From Noviherbaspirillum galbum (GTDB lineage: Bacteria > Pseudomonadota > Gammaproteobacteria > Burkholderiales > Burkholderiaceae_D): a stretch of 64,000 bases of DNA. Made by a program: the position numbers and the translations under genes. This document shows positions 25,569 to 34,536 of this stretch, piece after piece. Where the stretch lies: the NCBI RefSeq assembly GCF_010974945.1, contig NZ_JAAIVB010000084.1:1-64000 (forward strand), given 5' to 3'. The notes under the pieces were generated by a model. It worked only from the letters and a program-made list of their open reading frames with translations, ran no database searches and was not told the origin of the DNA. How positions within the stretch are numbered: the stretch's first letter is position 1; each line of letters opens with the position of its first letter.

Positions 25569-26375
25569 CTAATTCAAATACGCCCCCGCATACCCCCGGT
25601 AAGGATTGCCATAAACCCGCCGCCCAAGCGCATGATGACTCTCCATGAACGAGGAAATCATCTCAGCCGATGCGCCCTTGAGCATTTCCTTGACCTGCCC
25701 GCCCGGCTCCATGCTCCGGTACCGCACCGGCCTGCCCGCGCGCGCGGCGCCTTCCGGCAGGTCGGGCACCATCAGGGTCGGATCGAGGAATAGCGCAGCG
25801 CCTTCCAGCGCGTCGTAACGCTCCCGCACCAGCCGGGCCGCGTCGAGGATCGACGACACCACCACACCGAACGGCCGGCTGCTCATCTTCGCCTGCCACG
25901 ACGCGCGCAGGAAAAGCAGCTCGTCCGGGTCCACGCCCGGACACTCGCCCTGGTAGGCCGATGTCAGGCAGTGGTCCGCCGCGGCAAGCAGGCGCTGCGT
26001 GTCATCGGGCTCGAGGCCGAGCAGATGAAGCAACTGTCCCAGCGAAGATCCGCGCAGGAAATCATGCGGCCTGCAATCGAAGCCCGCATCGCCCGGGTGA
26101 TGGTGATCGATGCGGAGCACGGGGGCATGGCGCGCGACCGCGCATTCCACGAACACCACCGGCTGGCGCGGCAGGATGAGCTGGTTGCGCCACCTTCCTT
26201 GCACCATCTGCAACGCCGAGTCGGCATCGTAGGCGCTTGACGAATTGCATTTTTGCCCGCCCGTCGCGGCCCATGCGACGGCATAGCGATGCACGCCGAG
26301 CACGCGTGCGATTTCGCGCATTTCGGGGTCAAGGGCGCCGAGGATGAAAAGCGTGTGGGGGTCCGGCTTGTTCAT
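25569..26375 (-). CDS. Hypothetical protein with a DHH-like motif
   Basis: The protein is about 268 residues from MNKPDPHTLFILG. I recognise no firm family. A segment VLRIDHHHPGDAGF near residue 90 is followed by SSLGQLLHLLGLEPDDTQRLLAAADHCL. Together they resemble the DHH motif and following helix of DHH-type phosphoesterases, but the usual N-terminal aspartate motifs are not obvious. An in-frame ATG at 26405 adds ten residues; neither start has a clear ribosome site. No signal peptide or membrane segment is seen. It faces the cupin gene across the repeat region. Confidence 0.6.
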   Translation of the reverse strand: MNKPDPHTLFILGALDPEMREIARVLGVHRYAVAWAATGGQKCNSSSAYDADSALQMVQGRWRNQLILPRQPVVFVECAVARHAPVLRIDHHHPGDAGFDCRPHDFLRGSSLGQLLHLLGLEPDDTQRLLAAADHCLTSAYQGECPGVDPDELLFLRASWQAKMSSRPFGVVVSSILDAARLVRERYDALEGAALFLDPTLMVPDLPEGAARAGRPVRYRSMEPGGQVKEMLKGASAEMISSFMESHHALGRRVYGNPYRGYAGAYLN

Positions 26376-26692
26376 GAAGCTTGGATGAGGAATGGAGTGG
26401 GGCATGCCTTTGTCGCCACAAGAATAGCATTCGCTTCACTCTCGTCCAATGGTGTTCGCAACCATCGCACACCACGCCGGCCGCGTGTTGGGCGAAGCCC
26501 GACATCGGCGGGGCGCTGCATTGCCGCTCCTGCATTGCCAGGCTTGCCATCAACCGCTTTTCCCCTTTTATTTCAATGGCTTATCTTCGCCTCCCGGCAC
26601 GCGGCCGCGCCTGGCACGGTCCTCGCAATATACCGATCAAGCGCAACACAAGGCGCCCACCACCCCAACCACCATCACTCTGGAGTAACACC
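26376..26692. other. Upstream region of the double-glycine peptide genes
   Basis: This is 317 bases of non-coding sequence between divergent units. It holds the sigma-54 type element at 26612 and a CA-rich leader with the ribosome site TGGAG at 26681. I see no other gene; short open frames here have unlike codon use. Confidence 0.5.
26612..26627 (+). promoter_or_regulatory. Sigma-54 type -24/-12 promoter before peptide genes
   Basis: TGGCACGGTCCTCGCA (26612-26627) has GG and GC separated by exactly ten bases and matches TGGCACGnnnnTTGCA at all but one position. The first peptide ATG is 66 bases downstream. Together with the element at 3122 it is one of only two such matches I found between genes. 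Confidence 0.6.
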
Positions 26693-26959
26693 ATGACTGC
26701 ACTGACCATCAAGGACATCACCACCGCTGCCACCCTCGACGCCAAGGAAATGACCGCCGTGCGCGGCGGCATGGGCTTCCCCGCTTCCTGGGGTCCGCAA
26801 TTCAGCTTCACCAAGAACGAATTCAACTTCACCGCCGACCAGCAACTGGGCCAGTCGCAGAACACCCTGGTCAACAACGGCAACAACGCCGCCTTCGTCT
26901 CGGGCATCACGTCCAACGTGCATCCGACCCAGAACGGCTCGAACAACATCAGCCTCTGA
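26693..26959 (+). CDS. Small protein with double-glycine leader, member 1
   Basis: The protein has 88 residues. Residues 1-26 (MTALTIKDITTAATLD to VRGG) fit a double-glycine leader: L at -12, D at -11, E at -8, M at -7, V at -4, GG at -2/-1. Such leaders are cut by C39-peptidase ABC exporters. The 62-residue remainder is Asn/Gln/Ser-rich, with LGQSQNT.VNNGNN and GITSNV.PTQ.GSNNIS shared with member 2. It has no cysteine. The codons used are those of strongly expressed genes. No exporter gene lies nearby. It could be a bacteriocin-like peptide or a secreted fibre-type protein; I recognise no family. Confidence 0.75.
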   Translation: MTALTIKDITTAATLDAKEMTAVRGGMGFPASWGPQFSFTKNEFNFTADQQLGQSQNTLVNNGNNAAFVSGITSNVHPTQNGSNNISL

Positions 26960-27020
26960 TCGTCAGACCAAACCCAACATCGACCACCGCCTTATCCATA
27001 CCCTTTACCGGAGAATGACC

Positions 27021-27314
27021 ATGACTTCCCTCGCCATCAAAGACATCGCTACCGCCACCGACCTCGACAGCGCCGACATGACCACCGTGCGCGGCGGCAC
27101 CTGCTCCTACCCCATGCCTTCGCTGCCTTCCTGCTACGGCATGCCGTCGCTGAGCGCCAAGTCCAGCGACTTCAACTTCAACGCCACCCAGAGCCTGGGC
27201 CAGTCGCAGAACACCGAAGTCAATAACGGCAACAACGTCGCCTTCGCCTGCGGCATCACCAGCAACGTCAACCCTACGCAGTGCGGCAGCAACAACATCA
27301 GCATCGGCCACTAA
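27021..27314 (+). CDS. Small protein with double-glycine leader, member 2
   Basis: The protein has 97 residues, from the ATG at 27021; GGAG seven bases upstream rules out the ATG at 27015. The 26-residue leader (MTSLAIKDIATATDLD to VRGG) matches members 1 and 3 position by position. The mature part shares QSLGQSQNTEVNNGNN and GITSNVNPTQCGSNNIS with member 1. It adds four cysteines, two just after the leader and two in the C-terminal repeat region, which could form disulfides after export. It lies 61 bases after member 1 in the same presumed transcript. Confidence 0.75.
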   Translation: MTSLAIKDIATATDLDSADMTTVRGGTCSYPMPSLPSCYGMPSLSAKSSDFNFNATQSLGQSQNTEVNNGNNVAFACGITSNVNPTQCGSNNISIGH

Positions 27315-27343
27315 GCCAGTCGTTTCTTCACCAGGAGAACAGC

Positions 27344-27619
27344 ATGTCGAACCTGCAAATGAAGGACCTGGCCAGCGTCGAGGAACTCGATGGCCGTGCC
27401 ATGGCGGAAGTGCGCGGCGGCAACGACGCCGCGGCCGCCTGGCTCAAGCAGATGGGGCCGGTGGCCAACGTGAACGTGGGCGTGAACCAGAACATCACGC
27501 AACTGCAGAACGTCGAGGTCAATGCCCTGAACAACGTGGGTGTGATCGGTGCCGGCTTCGTGGCGCCGAACCTGACGGTCAGCCCCTCGCAGTGGGCCGC
27601 CGCCAACCTCGCCCTGTAA
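27344..27619 (+). CDS. Small protein with double-glycine leader, member 3
   Basis: The protein has 91 residues. The leader MSNLQMKDLASVEELD to VRGG is again exactly 26 residues. The mature part is more diverged but keeps the pattern QNITQLQNVEVNALNNVG, which corresponds to SQNTEVNNGNNVA of member 2. It has no cysteine. AGGAG precedes the start. It is the last of the three genes, 29 bases after member 2, and is followed by a strong bidirectional terminator. Confidence 0.75.
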   Translation: MSNLQMKDLASVEELDGRAMAEVRGGNDAAAAWLKQMGPVANVNVGVNQNITQLQNVEVNALNNVGVIGAGFVAPNLTVSPSQWAAANLAL

Positions 27620-27648
27620 GCACCTCAACCAGCGCAGCAAGCAGTACA

Positions 27649-27678
27649 GCGAACCGCGGCCGCCAGGCCGCGGTTCGC
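27649..27678. terminator. Bidirectional hairpin terminator
   Basis: GCGAACCGCGGC (27649-27660) pairs perfectly with GCCGCGGTTCGC (27667-27678). It lies between the convergent peptide operon and the GGDEF-EAL gene, with no long T-run on either side. Confidence 0.65.
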
Positions 27679-27680
27679 CG

Positions 27681-30479
27681 TCATGCGATCCGGTACAGGC
27701 CGCGCCGTTCGCCGCGGGCACTCTCGGAAGCGGCGCGCCGGATGGTGTCGGCGGCATCGGCAGCCGGCAAGGGACGGGCAACGAGATAGCCTTGCAGCTC
27801 ATCGCAGCGCAGATCGCGCAGGATGGCGGCCTGGGGCACCGTTTCCACGCCCTCGGCGACCACCCGCATGTCAAGCGCATGGGCCATCGAGACGATCGCG
27901 CGGAACAGCACCTGGCTCTCCGGGCGATGGTCGAGATCGGCAGTGAATACGCGATCCACCTTGAGCACGTCGACGTCGAGGCGCTGCAACTGCGAGAGGG
28001 AAGAATAGCCGGTGCCGAAGTCGTCGACAGCGATGCGGATGCCGAGCGCGCGGATGGCGGCGAGGCGCTCGCGGATCAGGTCGAGGTCGCCAAGCATCGC
28101 GGACTCGGTGATCTCGATCTCGATCAGCTCCGCCGGAATGCCGGCGACGGAGACCGCGCGCGCGAGATGATCATGCACGTCGCCATGCCGGAACTGCATC
28201 GCCGACACGTTCACCGACACCGGCACCACGTCCAGGCCCGCCGCGCGCCACAGCGCGAGCTGGCGGCACGCGCGATCGATCACGAGCGCGCCGAGGGCAA
28301 TGATCTGCCCGGTGTTTTCCGCGACCGGAATGAACTCGCCCGGCGGCACCATGCCGCGCCTCGGATGGCGCCAGCGCACCAGGGCTTCCAGGCTCAACAG
28401 CCGGCCGCTGCAGGCATCGACGCGCGGCTGGTAATGCAGCTCGAACTCGTCCCGCTCGATGGCCTCGGCCAGCTCGCGCTCGGTGGCGATACGCTGGCGC
28501 AGCACCTCGTGGAATTCGGGCTGGTAGAAAGCGTGGCTGCCCCGCCGCTCGCCCTTGGCGGCATACATCGCGATGTCCGCATGCTTGAGCAGGGTCTCGG
28601 CATCGCCGCCATCGCGCGGATACAGCGCGATGCCGATCGTGGCCCCGACCTCCATCATCGACTCGCCCGCGGGGAAGGGATGCGACATAGCCTGGCGTAT
28701 CCGGTCGGCGACGCGCAGCGCGTCGTCCTGTCCCGCGATCCGGTGCAGGACCAAGGTGAATTCATCGCCGCCGAGGCGGGCGACGTGGTCGTCCGGACGC
28801 AGCGCCTGGCGCAGGCGGCACGCGGCTTCCTGCAGGACCGCGTCGCCGGTCGAGTGGCCGAGCGTGTCGTTGACGTTCTTGAACTTGTCGAGGTCGATGA
28901 ACAGCAGCGCCAGCGCATCGCCGCGCTGGCCGGCGTCCGCCAGCGTGGCGTCTAGCCGGCGGATGAACCAGGACCGGTTCGGCAGGCCGGTCAGCTCGTC
29001 GGTATTGGCGAGCCGGATGAGTTCGCTCTCCTGCGCCTTGGCATCGGAAATGTCGCGCAGCGTGACGGCAAGCTCGCCGCCGGAACGGACCACCTTGCGG
29101 CGGACCCAGCGCGGCACGTCGGCGCCGAGCGGATGGAAACGGTCTTCCTCGCGGAAGGACCCGCGCTCCATGGCGTGGCAGTAGCTGTCGAGCAGCTGCC
29201 CGAAATCATCGGGCCGGTAGTTCTGCGAGATCGTCTGGCCGAGTAGCGTCGACTTGTCCTTGCCGAACAGCGCCGCGCCCCGTTCATTGCAGTCCAGCAC
29301 GCGGAAGTCGACGATGCGGCCGCCGCGCCGCAGCGGATGGAGCATGTAGAAGCCTTCCTCTCCCGCTTCGGTCGCGAGGCGATAGGCGGCCTGGACGCTG
29401 ACCGCGCGGCGCCGGCGCCGGTCGGCCACGCGGCCGGCCCACCACAGCAGCGCGGACAGGAGAACCAGTGCCGCCTCGCCGGCGAGGCGCATCTGGCGCC
29501 ACGCGGCCCAGCGCTGCTCCAGCGGCGCGCGCCTTTCGTTTTCCCAGACGCCCGCCATGACCGTCAGCGGATACGCGGGCAGCGTGCGCCAGGCGACGAA
29601 GCGCCGGTCGCCATCGGCGAACCAGTCCGGCCCGAGCAGGCGTTCGCCATTCGCCGCGAAACCGTCCGGCATGCCGGCGCCGTCGAAGCGCGGCACGCGC
29701 GCCAGCAGCGCGGCGTCGGGCAGCGCATCCTGCGACCCGGCGCGCGAGGCGCGCAGCATGCCGTCGTCGCCGGCGACGGCGAGCAAGCCGCGCGCGCCCA
29801 GCGTGCCTGCATCGTAGTAGCCCGAGAAGTAGCCGGAAGCGACCGTCACGACGACCACGCCATCGAAGTCGTCGTCGGGACCGTCGAGCCGGCGGGTGAA
29901 GCGGATCACGGGCCGGCCCGCATCGGCGTCGTGTTCCAGCGGCGAGATGCGAAGCGCCGACGAAATGTTGGCGCGGTGCCAGGCGAAATACGGCCGCGCC
30001 GCATGCGAGGCGTTCGCCGGCACGGCCGCGCTGGAATCGACCGGCGTGCCGCGCGCATCGACGATCGCCACGTCGACGTATTGCGGCGAGCCGAAGATGC
30101 CGCGCGCGGCCAGCTCGCGCAGCCGCAGGCGGCCCTGTTCGCTGCCGTATTTGAGCTGAAGGGTGAGCTGGTCTATCTGGTCGATCGATCTCGACAGGAA
30201 CTGGGCATACCCCGCGGCGATCGACTGGGCATCGGCCGACATTCCCTGTTGGAAGGCCCGCTGCTCCCTGCCGATCTCGCGGTCCACCGCAAGCCAGACG
30301 AGCAGGCCGGCAGCGAGCGGCAGGCAGGGCCACAGGAAGAGCGTGGAAGCACGCGCCAGCGCGGCGCGCGACGAAGCCAGGGCGGAACCCAGGCGGCGCA
30401 ACGGGGAAGTCCGGAGAATTGGAGCCATGCGGAAGACAGTGGGCTGATTAGCATTTCTTGTTGGTAACAAATGCTGCAT
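27681..30479 (-). CDS. Membrane GGDEF-EAL protein with periplasmic sensor and PAS domain
   Basis: The protein has about 932 residues. Two membrane helices (about 45-65 and 340-360) enclose a Cache-like periplasmic sensor. A PAS domain (385-490), a GGDEF domain and an EAL domain follow. The diguanylate cyclase site GGDEF (near 570) is intact and is preceded by the inhibitory RxxD motif RPDD. The phosphodiesterase part keeps EAL, EITES and DDFGTGYSSL, so both activities are possible. The start is uncertain: 30479 or the in-frame ATG at 30428; neither has a good ribosome site. It is divergent from a chemoreceptor gene. Confidence 0.9.
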   Translation of the reverse strand: MQHLLPTRNANQPTVFRMAPILRTSPLRRLGSALASSRAALARASTLFLWPCLPLAAGLLVWLAVDREIGREQRAFQQGMSADAQSIAAGYAQFLSRSIDQIDQLTLQLKYGSEQGRLRLRELAARGIFGSPQYVDVAIVDARGTPVDSSAAVPANASHAARPYFAWHRANISSALRISPLEHDADAGRPVIRFTRRLDGPDDDFDGVVVVTVASGYFSGYYDAGTLGARGLLAVAGDDGMLRASRAGSQDALPDAALLARVPRFDGAGMPDGFAANGERLLGPDWFADGDRRFVAWRTLPAYPLTVMAGVWENERRAPLEQRWAAWRQMRLAGEAALVLLSALLWWAGRVADRRRRRAVSVQAAYRLATEAGEEGFYMLHPLRRGGRIVDFRVLDCNERGAALFGKDKSTLLGQTISQNYRPDDFGQLLDSYCHAMERGSFREEDRFHPLGADVPRWVRRKVVRSGGELAVTLRDISDAKAQESELIRLANTDELTGLPNRSWFIRRLDATLADAGQRGDALALLFIDLDKFKNVNDTLGHSTGDAVLQEAACRLRQALRPDDHVARLGGDEFTLVLHRIAGQDDALRVADRIRQAMSHPFPAGESMMEVGATIGIALYPRDGGDAETLLKHADIAMYAAKGERRGSHAFYQPEFHEVLRQRIATERELAEAIERDEFELHYQPRVDACSGRLLSLEALVRWRHPRRGMVPPGEFIPVAENTGQIIALGALVIDRACRQLALWRAAGLDVVPVSVNVSAMQFRHGDVHDHLARAVSVAGIPAELIEIEITESAMLGDLDLIRERLAAIRALGIRIAVDDFGTGYSSLSQLQRLDVDVLKVDRVFTADLDHRPESQVLFRAIVSMAHALDMRVVAEGVETVPQAAILRDLRCDELQGYLVARPLPAADAADTIRRAASESARGERRGLYRIA

Positions 30480-30486
30480 GACGCAT

Positions 30487-30510
30487 GTGACATCCTGATG
30501 ACGATGTCAC
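30487..30510. promoter_or_regulatory. GTGACAT-n10-ATGTCAC dyad between divergent signalling genes
   Basis: A perfect 7-bp inverted repeat with a 10-base spacer sits between the GGDEF-EAL and chemoreceptor genes. A partial second site (GTCACAATGTCAT) lies about 45 bases further on. This is a candidate operator for an unidentified regulator. Confidence 0.4.
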
Positions 30511-30624
30511 GCGGCACCTGCCCGGCCGCCTCATGACGCGCCGGTACGGCTGGTCACAATGTCATTTCCTTGTAGCAATGCCTTTGTAAGCTGCGAGGCC
30601 ATCGTCCATGCCTGAACATCATCC

Positions 30625-32271
30625 ATGCCCTTCTTCCGCGCTCGTATCGGTACCCGCCTGCTGCTGGCTTTCGCCCTCATCCTGGCTTTCATGGCCTTCT
30701 CCACCGCCCTGTCCATCTGGCGCCTGCATGCGGTCGACGACATGGCGCGCCGGCTGGCCGAGGACACGCTCGCACGGCAGCGCCTGGTGGCCGACTGGCA
30801 GAACGCGGTCGACCTGAACGCCACGCGCGCGGCCGCCATCGCCAGGAGCGACAGCCTGGAAGTCGGCGAGTATTTCGAGAAGCACCTGGCCGAAGGCGAT
30901 CGCCGCATCGCCGCGCTGTCGGCCATGCTGCGCCGCCATGCGCTCGATGCGCAGGAAGCCGCCCTCGTGAAGGACATCGACATGGCCGCGCAGGCCTGGC
31001 TGGGCATCCGGACGGAAGTGTTCCGCCTCAAGTCGATCGGCCGCACGATGGACGTGGAGCAGCTCGCCGGCACGAAGATGGAGGACGCCCTCGTCAAGTG
31101 GCAGGACGCGCTGCGCCGCCTCGCCGAAATCCAGCAAAGCCGCGCGCGCGACACGGCGCGGCAGGCAAGCGAGGTCATGAACCTCAGCGTGACGCTGCTC
31201 ATCGCCGCGGGATTGGGATCGATCGTCGCCGGCGGCCTGCTGGCCTGGCAACTGTCGCGCAGCATCGTTCGCCCGGTCCGCGAGGCGGCCGCCCTGGCGG
31301 CGCGCGTCGCGGATGGCGACCTGACCGCGGAACTGAGCGAGCCCGGCCGCGACGAGGTAGGCGACCTGCTGCGCGCGCTGCAGCGGATGAACCGCGGCCT
31401 GGCCGGCATGGCGGGTGAAATCCAGTCGGGCGTGGCCGGCATCGACACGACGGTCGCCGCGATCTCGCAAGACAATGCCGACCTCTCCGCCCGCACCGCC
31501 GAGCAGGCGAACGCCCTCGGCGCAATCGCCCGCGCCATGGAATCGCTGACGGTAACCGTGCGCGCGAACGCGGACGACACCGGGCGCGCCGATGCGCTCA
31601 CCGCTTCCGCGGTCGATGTGGCGCAACGCGGCGGCGACGTCGTCGCCCGGGTCGTCCAGACCATGGGCACCATCAATGATTCATCGAAACGGATCGCGGA
31701 CATCATCGGCGTCATCGACGGCATCGCCTTCCAGACCAACATCCTGGCGCTCAACGCCTCGGTGGAAGCGGCACGCGCCGGCGAGCAGGGCCGGGGCTTC
31801 GCCGTCGTCGCGGCCGAGGTGCGGACGCTGGCCCAGCGTTCGGCGAGCGCGGCGAAGGAAATCCGCGCGCTGATTTCCGCGACCGTCAACGAGATCGGTT
31901 CGGGCGCGAGGCTCGTCGACACCGCCGGCGCCACCATGCAGCAGGTCGTTGCCGGCATCGGCGAGGTGAAAGGCATCGTCGGCCGCATCCGCACGGCCAG
32001 CGTGCAGCAGACCGATGAATTGCTGGGCATCGGCGCGGCCATCGACAGCATCGATGGCGTGACGCGGCAGAACGCGCGACTCGTGGAGCATGCAGTGGAG
32101 GCGGTGGAAGGCTTGACCTCGCAGGCCGAACGCGTGGCGACGGCGGTGGCGCGCTTCAAGCTTGCGGATGCTCCCGAAAGTTACATTCCCGAGCGAGCCC
32201 TCGTAATTTCGACGACGCAGCATCCTGGCGACACGCCCGCACTTTATAAGCCGTGGCCAATATCTGCGTAA
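30625..32271 (+). CDS. Methyl-accepting chemotaxis protein
   Basis: The 548-residue protein has TM1 at about 11-31, a four-helix periplasmic sensor, TM2 at about 190-210, a HAMP domain ([20 protein letters not shown]) and a signalling domain. The signalling hairpin tip contains [20 protein letters not shown] and [19 protein letters not shown]. The C-terminus has no NWETF-type pentapeptide for CheR/CheB tethering. No che genes are adjacent. The ligand is unknown. Confidence 0.93.
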   Translation: MPFFRARIGTRLLLAFALILAFMAFSTALSIWRLHAVDDMARRLAEDTLARQRLVADWQNAVDLNATRAAAIARSDSLEVGEYFEKHLAEGDRRIAALSAMLRRHALDAQEAALVKDIDMAAQAWLGIRTEVFRLKSIGRTMDVEQLAGTKMEDALVKWQDALRRLAEIQQSRARDTARQASEVMNLSVTLLIAAGLGSIVAGGLLAWQLSRSIVRPVREAAALAARVADGDLTAELSEPGRDEVGDLLRALQRMNRGLAGMAGEIQSGVAGIDTTVAAISQDNADLSARTAEQANALGAIARAMESLTVTVRANADDTGRADALTASAVDVAQRGGDVVARVVQTMGTINDSSKRIADIIGVIDGIAFQTNILALNASVEAARAGEQGRGFAVVAAEVRTLAQRSASAAKEIRALISATVNEIGSGARLVDTAGATMQQVVAGIGEVKGIVGRIRTASVQQTDELLGIGAAIDSIDGVTRQNARLVEHAVEAVEGLTSQAERVATAVARFKLADAPESYIPERALVISTTQHPGDTPALYKPWPISA

Positions 32272-32388
32272 TGTAACTCGTGGCCTGTGACGCCGAAGCA
32301 GCATAACGACCGGCTTCGCCGGCAAATCCGGCAAATTATTTCTTGCATAGCGTTCCACCGGACTCTATCCTGATTCCAGGAGGAAACT

Positions 32389-33000
32389 ATGCCGCGATCG
32401 TCAAAAGAAAAATTCGCTGAAAATCATGAGCTTATCGAGGCCACGGCCTCGCGGCTCTTTCGCGATCGGGGCAGCCGCAATGTCAGCCTGCGGGACGTGA
32501 TGACCGAAGTGGGCATGACCCAGGGCGGCTTTTACCGGCATTACGCCAGCAAGGATGCACTCGAAGCCGCGGCCTGCGACTACGCTTTCCGGCAGACCGC
32601 CAAGGCAAGGGCGGGCTGGATCTCGCCGCTGACCGGCAAGCGCTCGCTGGACGCGTTCGTGGCGCGCTACTTGTCCGGGACGCACCGGGATTCCCCGGCG
32701 GCCGGTTGCCCGATCGCGGCGATCAGCACGGATGTGGCGCGCATGGAACCGGAATCGCCGCTGCGCGAACAGTTCGTCAGCGGCACCCGGGACGTCATCG
32801 CGGAACTGGCGGCAATGCCCGAACTTCAGCATGCCGCGGCGGACGACGGGCGGCGCGATGCCACCGCCATACTCTGCCTGCTTGCCGGAGCGCTCGTCAT
32901 TTCCCGCGCCGCGGCAGGCGATCCGCTTTCCGACGACGTGCTGCAAGAAGCCGGAAGTTTCGTGAAAACCCTCCTTGCCGCGCCTGGGCCGCGCGACTAG
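32389..33000 (+). CDS. TetR family transcriptional regulator
   Basis: The 203-residue protein has an N-terminal TetR helix-turn-helix (SLRDVMTEVGMTQGGFYRHY, residues about 36-55). A ligand-binding C-terminal domain with ARM..ES/CPIAA features resembles the TetR_C_33-like group. AGGAGG precedes the ATG. It is 15 bases before the diguanylate cyclase gene, so the two are probably cotranscribed; its target is not evident. Confidence 0.88.
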   Translation: MPRSSKEKFAENHELIEATASRLFRDRGSRNVSLRDVMTEVGMTQGGFYRHYASKDALEAAACDYAFRQTAKARAGWISPLTGKRSLDAFVARYLSGTHRDSPAAGCPIAAISTDVARMEPESPLREQFVSGTRDVIAELAAMPELQHAAADDGRRDATAILCLLAGALVISRAAAGDPLSDDVLQEAGSFVKTLLAAPGPRD

Positions 33001-33015
33001 CCCGGGCCCTTCCCC

Positions 33016-34515
33016 ATGAACGCCAAGGTGAAGATCGTTTCCTGCGCCGTGCTGATCGTGCTGGTGGTCATCGTGGCCACGGCGGTCGACGTCTGGGCGG
33101 ATTACCAGGAAACGATGCGCCAGCGGCAGACCGCGGTGATGGACCTGACCCGGGTGGCCGAAAGCCAGATCCGCGCGACGGTCAAGCAGGCCGAGAGCTT
33201 CCTGGACGAACTCGGCGACATGATCGTGCGCGAGGGCGGCGCCCGCCACATGGCGGAGCAGCGGCCGCTGAGGATCATGCGCGGCATCTGCAAGGGCGTC
33301 GGCGGCTGCAACTTCGTCAGCGTCATCAATGCCCAGGGCGTGTCGGTGGCCAACACGGCGGTCGACGGCGCGCCCCTCATCGATGTCTCCGACCGCGCGT
33401 ATTTCCAGGCGCCGCAGAAGACGCGGGCGGTCTTCGTCGGCCCGGCGATCGTGGCGCGCCTGCCCGGCAATCCGGTCCAGTTCCACATCTCAAAGGCGGT
33501 CTACGACGCCGGCGGCGCCTTCCTCGGCGTGGTGAGCATGGGCATGAATACCGAGCACTTCACGGCCTTCTACCAGCTCATGGGCTTCGCGCTCGGCCCG
33601 ACCATCACGGTCTTCAACCGCAACGGCGACGTGGTGGCGCGCCACCCCGACATCCGCGAACACATCGGCAAGAACTACGGAAACGGCCCCCTCTTCAGGG
33701 AGCAGCTTCCCAAGGCGAACAGCGGCGTCTACGATTCGGTGTCCATCCTCGACGGCAAGACCCGGCTCGCCGCCTACCGCGCCATTCCCGAGTATGACCT
33801 CGTGATCTTCGCCGGCGTCGACGAGGCGGTCGCCTACAAGGTCTGGCGCACCCGGACCGAACGCTCGATGGCCCTGGTGGCGTTTGCCCTGCTGGTCATC
33901 GCCGGCGCGCTTTTCTTCAGCTTCCGGTCGATCCGCCGGCAGCACATGCTGGAACTGAAGAACCGCGAGCTCGACCTGCTGACCAACATCGACGGCCTGA
34001 CGGGCCTGGCCAACCGCCGCCGCTTCGACGACGTTCTCCACCGCGACTGGGCGCAGCACGCGCGGACCGGCTCGCCCTTGTCGCTGCTGATGATCGACAT
34101 CGACCGCTTCAAGAGCTACAACGATTACAACGGCCACCAGGCGGGCGATGAATGCCTGCGCCAGGTCGGCCGGGCGTTGCAGTCGACGCTGCAGCGGGAA
34201 AGCGACCTGATCGCACGCTACGGCGGGGAAGAATTCGTCGCGGTCCTGCACTGCGACGACAAGGGCGCGGAAGTCGTCGCCCGCAAGATGCAGCTCGCGG
34301 TCGCCGCGCTCGCCTTGCCGCATGCCGGGTCGGACATCGGCACCGTAGTCACGATGAGCATCGGCATCGCCATGGCGAACGGCGCGGGCATGTCCGATTG
34401 CGAAGCCTGCATCGAAGCTGCCGACAAGGCGCTGTACCTCGCCAAGGAACGCGGCCGCAACCGCATCGAAGTGCGGCGGACGTCGCCCCAGCTTACCCTC
34501 GTGGCAGTCGACTGA
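33016..34515 (+). CDS. Diguanylate cyclase with Cache sensor
   Basis: The 499-residue protein has an N-terminal membrane helix (residues 5-28) and an extracytoplasmic dCache-type domain. A second helix at about 285-305 is followed by a GGDEF domain. The active site GGEEF (near 404) is intact and is preceded by the allosteric RxxD motif RESD. It therefore probably makes c-di-GMP in response to an external small molecule. No EAL domain is present. It follows the TetR gene closely and converges on the acyl-CoA synthetase gene. Confidence 0.92.
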   Translation: MNAKVKIVSCAVLIVLVVIVATAVDVWADYQETMRQRQTAVMDLTRVAESQIRATVKQAESFLDELGDMIVREGGARHMAEQRPLRIMRGICKGVGGCNFVSVINAQGVSVANTAVDGAPLIDVSDRAYFQAPQKTRAVFVGPAIVARLPGNPVQFHISKAVYDAGGAFLGVVSMGMNTEHFTAFYQLMGFALGPTITVFNRNGDVVARHPDIREHIGKNYGNGPLFREQLPKANSGVYDSVSILDGKTRLAAYRAIPEYDLVIFAGVDEAVAYKVWRTRTERSMALVAFALLVIAGALFFSFRSIRRQHMLELKNRELDLLTNIDGLTGLANRRRFDDVLHRDWAQHARTGSPLSLLMIDIDRFKSYNDYNGHQAGDECLRQVGRALQSTLQRESDLIARYGGEEFVAVLHCDDKGAEVVARKMQLAVAALALPHAGSDIGTVVTMSIGIAMANGAGMSDCEACIEAADKALYLAKERGRNRIEVRRTSPQLTLVAVD

Positions 34516-34536
34516 CGACCTGCCGGCGCCGCGCGG

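Noticed and set aside
26693-27619. The three small genes as curli subunits
   Set aside because: Only loose similarity to the curlin repeat (N-x-G-N-N-A) exists, the repeats are not periodic at the curlin spacing, and no csg genes are present. It is kept only as a possible fibre-like role.
29337-30467. Plus-strand frame opposite the sensor part of the GGDEF-EAL gene
   Set aside because: It has no motif, His/Arg-rich shadow composition, and conflicts with a well-supported gene.
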